NCBI GenBank assembly: GCA_041627475.1
Contig: JBFKQZ010000060.1
Location: 1-13,539, forward strand
Source of the DNA: JBFGFG01 sp041627475
GTDB lineage: Bacteria > Actinomycetota > Nitriliruptoria > Nitriliruptorales > Nitriliruptoraceae
Length of the DNA: 13,539 nt
Reading direction: 5' to 3'
Below, piece by piece: positions 1 through 5,820 of the stretch. Position 1 is the first letter of the stretch, and each line of letters starts with the position of its first letter. The notes below the pieces were generated by a model that had not been told where the DNA came from, ran no database searches, and saw only the letters and a program-made list of their open reading frames with translations. A program made the position numbers and the translations under genes.

Positions 1-428
1 AGGCCCGCCACGTGCTGTGGGACCGGCTCGCCCAGCTGCGTGAGCGCGGTGTGACCCTGATCCTGACGACGCACTACATGGACGAGGCCGAGCAGCTGTG
101 CGACCGGCTCGTGATCATCAACGAGGGCGTGATCATCGCCGAGGGCTCCCCGCAGGACCTCATCGCCGAGCACGTCGCCAAGGAGGTCGTCGAGCTGCGG
201 TTCCGTGGCGAGCAGGCGGTCGACGGTGACCGCATCCGGGCGACGCTCGACGGTCGCGCCCGCAACGTGGACGTCGTCACCGACCGGGCGCTGGTCGCGA
301 CCGACGACGGGGAGGCGGTGCAGCGCGCCGTCGAGCAGAGCGACCTCGCGCCCACGGGCGTGCTGACGCGCCGTGCGACCCTCGAGGACGTCTTCCTCGC
401 CCTCACCGGCCGACAGCTGATCGAATGA
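1..428 (+). CDS. ABC transporter ATP-binding protein, C-terminal part (NodI/DrrA-like; 5' end outside window)
   Basis: This is the C-terminal third of an ATPase subunit that powers an ABC-2 type exporter. The frame is open from base 3, so the gene begins upstream of the window and the first internal ATG is not the start. The fragment opens just after the D-loop (A-R-H-V-L-W-D, normally preceded by G-L-D-P-Q). It then shows the strand leading to the switch histidine in L-T-T-H-Y-M-D-E-A-E (His codon 72-74). The tail ends in L-E-D-V-F-L-A-L-T-G-R, typical of NodI/DrrA-type ATPases. Walker A, Walker B and the signature motif are off the window. The stop overlaps the next gene's start (ATGA at 425-428), so it is translationally coupled to the permease. 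The substrate cannot be read from the sequence; lipids, drugs or glycans are all exported by this family. Confidence 0.93.
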   Translation, partial: ARHVLWDRLAQLRERGVTLILTTHYMDEAEQLCDRLVIINEGVIIAEGSPQDLIAEHVAKEVVELRFRGEQAVDGDRIRATLDGRARNVDVVTDRALVATDDGEAVQRAVEQSDLAPTGVLTRRATLEDVFLALTGRQLIE

Positions 429-1255
429 GTGCGCAGGCCCCCGGCAGCGTGATCCGCGGCGGCGTCTCCGTGGCGGGGGCGATGCGCTCGCTCGAGAGCG
501 AGTGGATCACCTACAAGCAGGCGTGGCGGGGCACGGTCTTCTCGACGTTCCTCGGGCCGCTGCTCTACCTCGGTGCGATCGGTTTCGGGCTCGGCTCGCT
601 CGTCGAGGCCGACGGGTCGACGCTGGGCACGACGCCCGACGGCGAGCCGGTGACGTACCTGCTGTTCCTGGCCCCGGCGCTTGTCGCCGCCACGGGGATC
701 CAGGTCGCCGCGGGCGAGGGCATCTTCGGGACGATGGCCCGGACCAAGTGGCGCCGGACCTGGTTCACGGCGATGGGCACGCCGTTGATGCCGGGGGACC
801 TCGCGCTCGGGCACGTGCTGTGGGTCGGTGCCCGGGGCGGGCTGGCCGCGCTCGTGTACGCACTGGTCGCCGCGGCGCTCGGTGCGATGCCGCTGTCGGC
901 GGCGCCGCCGGCGGTCGGTGCTGGCATCCTCGGTGGCATCGCGCTCGGTGCCGTGCTGACCGGGTGGCTCGTGCGCTCCAGCGAGGAGCACATGATGAAC
1001 GCGGCGCAGCGGTTCGTCGTGATCCCGATGTTCCTCTTCAGTGGCGTGTTCTTCCCCGTCGACCAGCTGCCCGGGTGGATGGCCTTCGTCGCGAAGCTGA
1101 CGCCGATGTGGCACGCGGTCGTCCTCGCCCGCGAGGGCGCGATCGGCGCGCCCGCACCCTGGGGTGCCTGGACGCACGTCGGCTACCTGCTCGCGTTCGT
1201 GGTCGTCGGGTTCGCGCTGGCCGTCACCGGCTTCCGGAAGCGACTCCTCGCATGA
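425..1255 (+). CDS. ABC-2 type transporter permease (NodJ/DrrB-like), first of two
   Basis: A 276-residue membrane subunit of the ABC-2 exporter family, with about six hydrophobic segments after a short cytosolic N-terminus. Visible family features are the early W-R-G-T-V-F-S-T-F-L-G-P-L-L-Y-L segment followed by a G-x-G-L-G-S-L motif. A central amphipathic stretch precedes helices 2-3, and a conserved C-terminal block reads M-F-L-F-S-G-V-F-F-P-V-D-Q-L-P. The length is normal for the family. The ATG overlaps the upstream ATPase stop by 4 bases, which fixes the start and implies coupled translation. With the second permease it would form a heterodimeric channel driven by the upstream ATPase. 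Membrane location and family are clear; the transported compound is unknown. Confidence 0.93.
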   Translation: MSAQAPGSVIRGGVSVAGAMRSLESEWITYKQAWRGTVFSTFLGPLLYLGAIGFGLGSLVEADGSTLGTTPDGEPVTYLLFLAPALVAATGIQVAAGEGIFGTMARTKWRRTWFTAMGTPLMPGDLALGHVLWVGARGGLAALVYALVAAALGAMPLSAAPPAVGAGILGGIALGAVLTGWLVRSSEEHMMNAAQRFVVIPMFLFSGVFFPVDQLPGWMAFVAKLTPMWHAVVLAREGAIGAPAPWGAWTHVGYLLAFVVVGFALAVTGFRKRLLA

Positions 1256-1296
1256 CCACCGACGTCGAGCGCAGCGAGCAAGGTGGTCACCCGTGA
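1252..1296 (+). other. 14-codon mini-ORF bridging the two permease genes
   Basis: An ATG at 1252 overlaps the stop of the first permease (ATGA). It opens a 14-codon frame (MTTDVERSEQGGHP) whose TGA at 1294-1296 overlaps the GTG start of the second permease (GTGA at 1293-1296). It could be a coupling mini-cistron, a relic of an older start for the second permease, or chance. The start regions of mini-ORF and permease share a near-identical 13-base stretch, TGA(C/G)CACCGACGT, at 1253-1265 and 1294-1306. No function is claimed. Confidence 0.2.
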
Positions 1297-2135
1297 GCAC
1301 CGACGTGTCGACACCACCGAGCCGCGACCAGCGCACGACGCTGCTCGCGCGCGTGGTGCCGCCGTCGGCCGTACCGTCCTGGCGCCTGCGCCACGTCGTC
1401 CACCGCGACCTGCTGTCGGCTCGCCGTTGGTGGATCACGATCGTGTCCGGCTTCTTCGAGCCGGTGTTCTACCTCTTCTCGCTCGGCATCGGCCTCGGCG
1501 CGCTCGTCGACGGCGTCGAGTGGGGCGGCATCGAGGTCAGCTACGCCCAGTTCGTGGCGCCCGGCCTGCTCGCCGCGAGTGCCATGAACGGGGCGTTCTT
1601 CGAGTCGACGATGAACATCTACGCGAAGATGACCCACGCCAAGACGTACGACGCGATGCTCGCGACCCCGCTGCAGCCCGCCGCCGTCGCCGGCGGCGAG
1701 ATCACCTCCGCGCAGCTGCGCGGCAGCATCTACTCGCTGGTGTTCCTGCTGGTGATGTGGGTCTTCGGCTACGTCGCCTCGCCCTGGGCCGTGCTCGCGC
1801 TGCCCGCGACGATCCTGCTGGGCTACACGTTCTCGGCGCTCGGGATGGCGACGACGACGTACCTGCGGTCGTGGACCGACATGGACCTGCTCATGACGGC
1901 ACTGCTGCCACTGTTCCTGCTGTCGACCACCTTCTACCCCCTCGAGGTCTACCCGGACGTGGTCCGGCCGCTGGTCATGCTCTCGCCGCTCTACCACGGC
2001 GTGGAGCTGGTGCGCGCCGCCACGCTCGGCGTCGCCGACTGGTCGATCGCCGGGCACCTCGCGTTCCTGCTCGCGATCGCCGGGCTCGGCACGGTCCACG
2101 CCGGCCGTCGCCTCGAGGGCCTCCTCCTGCGCTGA
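1293..2135 (+). CDS. ABC-2 type transporter permease (NodJ/DrrB-like), second of two
   Basis: A 280-residue exporter permease homologous to the preceding one, but with a longer N-terminal cytosolic tail of about 45 residues. The GTG at 1293 is chosen because AAGGTGG lies just upstream (1280-1286) and the protein then has normal family length; the frame stays open further upstream but overlaps the first permease. Family marks include F-F-E-P-V-F-Y-L-F-S-L-G-I-G-L-G-A-L near the N-terminus, W-T-D-M-D-L-L-M, and the C-terminal F-L-L-S-T-T-F-Y-P-L-E-V-Y-P block before L-S-P-L-Y-H-G-V-E-L. About six membrane segments are expected. Paired different permeases behind one ATPase suggest a heterodimeric pore. 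It is the last gene of the operon and ends against a strong hairpin. Confidence 0.92.
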   Translation: MSTDVSTPPSRDQRTTLLARVVPPSAVPSWRLRHVVHRDLLSARRWWITIVSGFFEPVFYLFSLGIGLGALVDGVEWGGIEVSYAQFVAPGLLAASAMNGAFFESTMNIYAKMTHAKTYDAMLATPLQPAAVAGGEITSAQLRGSIYSLVFLLVMWVFGYVASPWAVLALPATILLGYTFSALGMATTTYLRSWTDMDLLMTALLPLFLLSTTFYPLEVYPDVVRPLVMLSPLYHGVELVRAATLGVADWSIAGHLAFLLAIAGLGTVHAGRRLEGLLLR

Positions 2136-2136
2136 G

Positions 2137-2182
2137 GTTGTCCCCACCGGGGTGGGGTCTGCACCCCGTCGGTAGGGACAAC
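2137..2182. terminator. Long imperfect hairpin, probable bidirectional terminator
   Basis: The outer arms GTTGTCCC (2137-2144) and GGGACAAC (2175-2182) are perfectly complementary. After one mismatch, ACCG (2146-2149) pairs with CGGT (2170-2173). GGGTG (2150-2154) can then pair with CACCC (2162-2166) across a 3-base bulge, leaving a 7-base loop. Alternative inner pairings exist (CCCCACC 2142-2148 with GGTGGGG 2151-2157). It lies between the permease stop (2135) and the pirin stop (2196), so it could serve both strands. There is no run of T, as is common for hairpins in high-GC actinobacteria. Confidence 0.65.
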
Positions 2183-2195
2183 TTCGAGAGGGGGG

Positions 2196-2960
2196 TCAGA
2201 TGCGACCCCGCCAACGGCCGACGGGATCCCACTCGAGCGGGACGTCGACGAGGATGACCTCGGACTCCTCGAGCGCGCGCAGTGCGATCTCGCGGTCGGC
2301 GTCGACGACCTCGCTGACCGCCAGCGCGTCGCCGGCCCTGAGCTTCTCCGTGCCGTCGAGCTCGACCGCGCCCTCGATGACGTAGAGGTAGCCGCCGCGG
2401 CGAGCGCCGAACGTGTGCGTCAGCTCGGTGTCCGGCGTCATGCGGCTGACGTCGACCTCGGCGTCCTGTGCGAGCTCGAGCGCGCCGTCGTGCTCGGAGG
2501 GCGTCGCTGACATGATCCGCAGCCACCGGTCGGTGCGGTCCTCGGTCGTGAACTGGCGCTGCTGCACCGAGTTCTCCAGTCCCTCCTGCGAGGGGAGGAT
2601 CCAGAACTGGATGAAGCGGACCGGCTCCTCGCGCGATGCGTTCTGCTCGGAGTGCTCCGCGCCGCGGCTCGAGAAGCGCATCACCTGCGCTGCGCCGGGC
2701 TCGAACTCACCACCGTTGCCGAGGGAGTCCTGGTGGCGGAAGCGGCCGGACACGATCCACGACAGCGACTCGATGTCGGCGTGCGGGTGCATCGGCCAGA
2801 TCTCACCGGGCGCCACGACGTCGTCGTTGAACACGCGCAGCGGGCCGACGCCCATCCTCTCGGGGTCGTGCCAGCCGCCGAAGCTGAAGTGCCAGCGGGC
2901 GTCGAACCAGCCGCCGGACTCGTGGTGGTGGTCGTCGGCGCGTCGGATGTCGTACTGCAA
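2196..2960 (-). CDS. Pirin family protein (bicupin)
   Basis: A 254-residue iron-binding bicupin. Pirins act as redox-sensitive regulators or as quercetin-2,3-dioxygenase-like enzymes; which applies here is not visible. The N-terminal cupin carries all four metal ligands: H58 and H60 in M-H-P-H-A-D-I-E, and H103 and E105 in H-S-E-Q-N. Their spacing matches human pirin (H56, H58, H101, E103). The C-terminal half is a second, ligand-poor cupin, as in the family. The start is the TTG at 2960-2958, giving M-Q-Y-D-I-R-R-A-D: it has GGGAGG 5 bases upstream, and homologues begin this way. A more upstream TTG (2990) is rejected because it would lie inside the -10 element. The gene is monocistronic, convergent with the exporter operon and divergent from the peptidase. 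Confidence 0.93.
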   Translation of the reverse strand: MQYDIRRADDHHHESGGWFDARWHFSFGGWHDPERMGVGPLRVFNDDVVAPGEIWPMHPHADIESLSWIVSGRFRHQDSLGNGGEFEPGAAQVMRFSSRGAEHSEQNASREEPVRFIQFWILPSQEGLENSVQQRQFTTEDRTDRWLRIMSATPSEHDGALELAQDAEVDVSRMTPDTELTHTFGARRGGYLYVIEGAVELDGTEKLRAGDALAVSEVVDADREIALRALEESEVILVDVPLEWDPVGRWRGRI

Positions 2961-2989
2961 GGTCGCCTCCCGGGAAGGTGGTATCCCCA

Positions 2990-3018
2990 ACTATAGTTCG
3001 GATTAGAACTAAAGGCAA
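2990..3018 (-). promoter_or_regulatory. Pirin gene promoter (-35 TTGCCT, 17 bp, -10 TATAGT)
   Basis: Read on the - strand: TTGCCT (3018-3013), a 17-base spacer, then TATAGT (2995-2990). This is a close match to the housekeeping sigma consensus, in a conspicuously AT-rich patch of an otherwise GC-rich window. Transcription should begin near 2982-2984, giving a leader of about 22-24 bases before the TTG at 2960. That supports the shorter start chosen for pirin. Confidence 0.7.
2994..3011. promoter_or_regulatory. Palindromic operator within the pirin promoter
   Basis: TAGTTC-GGATTA-GAACTA is an inverted repeat with 6-base arms. It sits across the -35/-10 spacer and overlaps the end of the -10. 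Next to it, AACTATAGTT (2989-2998) is a 10-base perfect palindrome. The placement is that of a repressor site. MarR/HxlR-type regulators of oxidative or electrophile stress genes use sites of this size, but no such regulator lies in the window, so the cognate protein is unknown. Confidence 0.55.
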
Positions 3019-3080
3019 CCGCGCCACTGGTCGGTGCACGGTGGTTGCGGCGGCGTCCCGCCCCCGGCATGCCTCGCCCC

Positions 3081-3086
3081 TAGGGT
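3081..3086 (+). promoter_or_regulatory. Candidate -10 box TAGGGT upstream of the peptidase gene
   Basis: TAGGGT lies 53 bases before the GTG at 3140, inside the 179-base divergent intergenic region between pirin and the peptidase. It resembles the TAGCGT boxes before 4877 and 9201. No recognisable -35 is seen. The remainder of this intergenic region holds only the pirin promoter, its operator and a weak GCAACC/GGTTGC inverted repeat (3015-3048). Confidence 0.3.
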
Positions 3087-3139
3087 CGCGCCCCGACCGC
3101 GGCGACCGCCGACCGGTCGCCCCCGACCCGGAGTCCTCC

Positions 3140-4828
3140 GTGCCCACCGTCCGCGACCTCGCCGCCCGCTGGTGGGACGAGCAGCTGGCCGCCCACCCCG
3201 TCGACGCGACGCTGTTCAACGTGCACCAGCACGACGACCGGCTGCCCGACCCATCGATCGCGGCCGAGCAGGAGCGCCGGGCCACCGTGAGCGCGTTCCG
3301 CGACGAGGCAGCCGCTGCGGATGCGGCCGACGCGCACGACGAGGTCGTGCTCGCGGCGCTGCGCACCGACGTCGCCGACGCACTCGCCAGGCTGGGCGGC
3401 GCGGACGGCGCCGGCGTCCCGAGCGTCGTGCTCGAGGCGAACCAGATGACCGGGCCGCACCAGACCTGGCTGCGGTTGATGACACAGCTGACGTACCCGG
3501 AACCGGCGCACGCCGCGATGGCCGTCCAGCGCTACGAGAAGGCGGCGGCGCACCTCGACGCGGCCGCCGACCGCTTCGAGGAGGCGATCGACCGGGGCCT
3601 GCTGCCCGTGCGCCGCAACATCGAGCGCATGCTCGGCTCGATCGAGGGGTACCTCGCGGGGGCCCTCGACGACGACCCGCTCGTCGCCGTCGGTGGCCCG
3701 GCCGACTGGGACGGCGAGGACGCCTGGCGCGGCGCCCTGCGCGCCGCGGTCCGTGACCACGTCCGGCCGGCCTTCGCTGCGCTCGCCGACCGGCTGCGGG
3801 CCGAGCAGCTGCCCCACGGTCGTGACGACGAGCACGCCGGCCTGGCGCACGTGGACGACAGCGGACAGGTCTACGCGACCTTCGCCCGGATCCACACCTC
3901 GCTCGACCTCGACCCCGAGGAGGTGCACCGCATCGGGCTCGACCACGTGCAGGGCCAGCTCGCCGAGGAGTGGTCGGCGCTCGGCGCCAGCACCCACGGC
4001 GAGTCGGACCCACGCACGTTGATGGACGTGCTGCGTGCGGACACATCGCTGCAGTACGGCTCGGCCGAGGCCATGGAGGAGCACGCCCGCGAGGCGGTGG
4101 CCCGCGCCAAGGAGGTCGCGCCCGACTGGTTCGGCCGCCTGCCCATGGCCGACTGCGTCGTCCGCCCGGTGCCGGAGTACCTCGCGGCGTCGGCCGCACC
4201 CGCCTACTACGTCCAGCCCGCGCCGGACGGCTCCCGCCCCGGCACCTACTTCATCAACAGCCACGGCGGCCACGGGATGCTGCGCACCGAGGGCGAGGCG
4301 ACCGCGTTCCACGAGGCGGTCCCCGGCCACCACTTCCAGCTCGCGATCGCCGGCGAGCTCGAGGACGTCCCGGACTTCATGCGCCACAGCGTGCAGACGG
4401 CCTATGCCGAGGGCTGGGGTCTCTACAGCGAGCGGCTCGCGGAGGAGATGGGGCTCTACTCGTCCGACGTCGACCGGCTGGGGATGCTGGCGCTGGATGC
4501 CTTCCGGGCCTCGCGACTGGTCGTCGACACGGGCCTGCATGCCTTCGGCTGGCCGCGGCAGCGGGCGATCGACTTCATGGTCGCGCACACGCCGCTGCCC
4601 CCGAGCACGATCGCCACGGAGGTGGACCGCTACATCGCGATGCCCGGCCAGGCGCTCGCCTACAAGATCGGTCAGCGTGAGATCGTGCAGCTGCGCCGCG
4701 AGGCGAAGGAGGCGCTCGGCGACGCCTTCGACCTGCCTGCGTTCCACGACGAGGTGCTCGGCCACGGCATGCTGCCGCTGCCGGTGCTGCGCATGGTCGT
4801 CGAGCGCTGGATCGCCGCGCGTACGTGA
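3140..4828 (+). CDS. DUF885 family protein, putative zinc metallopeptidase
   Basis: A 562-residue protein of the DUF885 family, generally regarded as metallopeptidases. The family motif is intact: H391-E-A-V-P-G-H-H398, with a downstream E-G-W at 424-426 supplying the likely third metal ligand, E424. The surrounding T-E-G-E-A-T-A-F and Y-A-E-G-W-G-L-Y-S-E-R-L blocks are typical. Length is normal for the family. The GTG at 3140 is chosen because GGAG lies 6 bases upstream and P-T-V-R-D-L-A begins the conserved part; the frame is open further upstream to 2978, but that would run through the pirin promoter. There is no clear signal peptide, so it is probably cytoplasmic. It stands 48 bases before the SRPBCC pair and may be transcribed with it. 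The substrate is unknown. Confidence 0.88.
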   Translation: MPTVRDLAARWWDEQLAAHPVDATLFNVHQHDDRLPDPSIAAEQERRATVSAFRDEAAAADAADAHDEVVLAALRTDVADALARLGGADGAGVPSVVLEANQMTGPHQTWLRLMTQLTYPEPAHAAMAVQRYEKAAAHLDAAADRFEEAIDRGLLPVRRNIERMLGSIEGYLAGALDDDPLVAVGGPADWDGEDAWRGALRAAVRDHVRPAFAALADRLRAEQLPHGRDDEHAGLAHVDDSGQVYATFARIHTSLDLDPEEVHRIGLDHVQGQLAEEWSALGASTHGESDPRTLMDVLRADTSLQYGSAEAMEEHAREAVARAKEVAPDWFGRLPMADCVVRPVPEYLAASAAPAYYVQPAPDGSRPGTYFINSHGGHGMLRTEGEATAFHEAVPGHHFQLAIAGELEDVPDFMRHSVQTAYAEGWGLYSERLAEEMGLYSSDVDRLGMLALDAFRASRLVVDTGLHAFGWPRQRAIDFMVAHTPLPPSTIATEVDRYIAMPGQALAYKIGQREIVQLRREAKEALGDAFDLPAFHDEVLGHGMLPLPVLRMVVERWIAART

Positions 4829-4845
4829 CCCGCGGAGGCGGTCGG

Positions 4846-4851
4846 TAGCGT
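4846..4851 (+). promoter_or_regulatory. Candidate -10 box TAGCGT upstream of the first SRPBCC gene
   Basis: TAGCGT lies 25 bases before the GTG at 4877, in the 48-base gap after the peptidase. The same hexamer occurs at 9140-9145. If used, the SRPBCC-PaaZ operon would have its own promoter with a very short leader. No convincing -35 is visible. Confidence 0.3.
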
Positions 4852-4876
4852 GCGGTCGCCAGGACCAGGAGGTGGC

Positions 4877-5308
4877 GTGGAGCGGCTCGACGACGTCTTC
4901 ATCGTGCGTGACGTCACGCCCCAGCAGTGCTTCGACTACGTCGTGGACCCCGACCACGGGACCGAGTGGAACGGCTTCGCCAAGGAGGTCGAGGCCCACG
5001 GGGACCCCGGTGTCGGTCGCCGCATCGAGGCCCGCATCGGCTTCCTGGGGATCACGTTCCCGCTCACCAGCCACGTCGCCGTGTGGGACGAGCCGACCGA
5101 CTACGTGCTCGAGGGCTCGGTGCCGTTCACGACGCGGCTGGGCGCGAAGTTCACGGAGGTCGCCGAGGGGACCGAGGTCGATGCCTTCCTCGAGGCCGAC
5201 CCCGGCAAGTTCTTCCCGGTCCCGAAGTTCGCGCTGCGCAAGGCGCTGAAGCTGCAGTTCGACCGCGACATCGCCAAGCTGCGGCACCACCTCGAGGAAC
5301 TCGTCTGA
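4877..5308 (+). CDS. SRPBCC (START-like) family protein, first of a tandem pair
   Basis: A 143-residue SRPBCC protein. This helix-grip fold encloses a hydrophobic cavity, and family members bind or cyclise lipids, polyketides and other hydrophobic ligands. The early F-D-Y-V-V-D-P-D-H-G-T-E-W-N motif matches polyketide-cyclase-like members. The long C-terminal helix starts near K-F-A-L-R-K-A. The block G-F-L-G-I-T-F-P and the block P-G-K-F-F-P-V-P are shared with the next gene. The GTG at 4877 is chosen for AGGAGG (4867-4872) and for alignment with its paralogue; the frame also opens slightly upstream at 4850. It ends 13 bases before the next gene, with which it is surely co-transcribed. The ligand is unknown. 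Confidence 0.85.
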   Translation: MERLDDVFIVRDVTPQQCFDYVVDPDHGTEWNGFAKEVEAHGDPGVGRRIEARIGFLGITFPLTSHVAVWDEPTDYVLEGSVPFTTRLGAKFTEVAEGTEVDAFLEADPGKFFPVPKFALRKALKLQFDRDIAKLRHHLEELV

Positions 5309-5321
5309 CCGGGAGCAGCTG

Positions 5322-5762
5322 ATGGCCACCGTCCGCGTCGGTTCGACGTTCCACGTCGCGGGCGTGACCCGCGAGCAGGTCTGGGCGTACCTCGAGGAGG
5401 TCGAGCACGCGGCCGAGTGGAACACGTTCGTGCAGGCCGCGTCGTCCGACGACCCGCCCGGTGTCGGCCGCGAGATCGAGCTGCGCGTCGGCTTCCTCGG
5501 CATCACGTTCCCGGCCCATGCCGTCGCGACCGAGAGCGACCAGCCGCGCCGGAGCGTCATCGAGGGCCGCCGTCCGTTCAGTGCCGAGATCGGCATGGAG
5601 CTGACGGCGACCGCGGACGGGGTCGAGGTCGAGGGCTGGTTCGAGATGTCGCCGGGGAAGTTCTTCCCCGTCCCCGGGTTCGCGCTGCGCCGGGCCGTGC
5701 AACGGCAGTACGACAACGACAGCGCGCTGCTGCGCTCGCGTCTCCAGGCGCTCGCGGGGTGA
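5322..5762 (+). CDS. SRPBCC (START-like) family protein, second of a tandem pair
   Basis: A 146-residue paralogue of the preceding protein. It aligns over its full length with few gaps and shares P-G-V-G-R-x-I-E, G-F-L-G-I-T-F-P and P-G-K-F-F-P-V-P-x-F-A-L-R, while the rest has diverged considerably. The tandem duplication is therefore old and both copies have been kept. The ATG at 5322 follows GGGAG (5311-5315) at good distance. The gap to the PaaZ gene is 58 bases, so it probably belongs to one operon. It may bind a hydrophobic or acyl ligand, possibly as a heterodimer with its partner; this is inference. Confidence 0.85.
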   Translation: MATVRVGSTFHVAGVTREQVWAYLEEVEHAAEWNTFVQAASSDDPPGVGREIELRVGFLGITFPAHAVATESDQPRRSVIEGRRPFSAEIGMELTATADGVEVEGWFEMSPGKFFPVPGFALRRAVQRQYDNDSALLRSRLQALAG

Positions 5763-5820
5763 CGTGGGCCCGGCCGTGATGGTTGGCTGCGCGTGACCAC
5801 GACACGGGACGGGAGACCAC

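Noticed and set aside
2961..2990. Upstream TTG at 2990 as the pirin start
   Set aside because: It would lie within the -10 element of the pirin promoter and lacks a ribosome site; TTG at 2960 has GGGAGG and gives the family's N-terminus.
3034..3044. GTGCACGGTGG shared by two intergenic regions (3034-3044 and 12208-12218)
   Set aside because: Eleven bases with G/C bias in 13.5 kb can match by chance; the contexts and distances to starts differ.
3015..3048. GCAACC/GGTTGC inverted repeat in the pirin-peptidase gap
   Set aside because: Six-base arms 22 bases apart in GC-rich DNA; not convincing beyond the promoter and operator already described.
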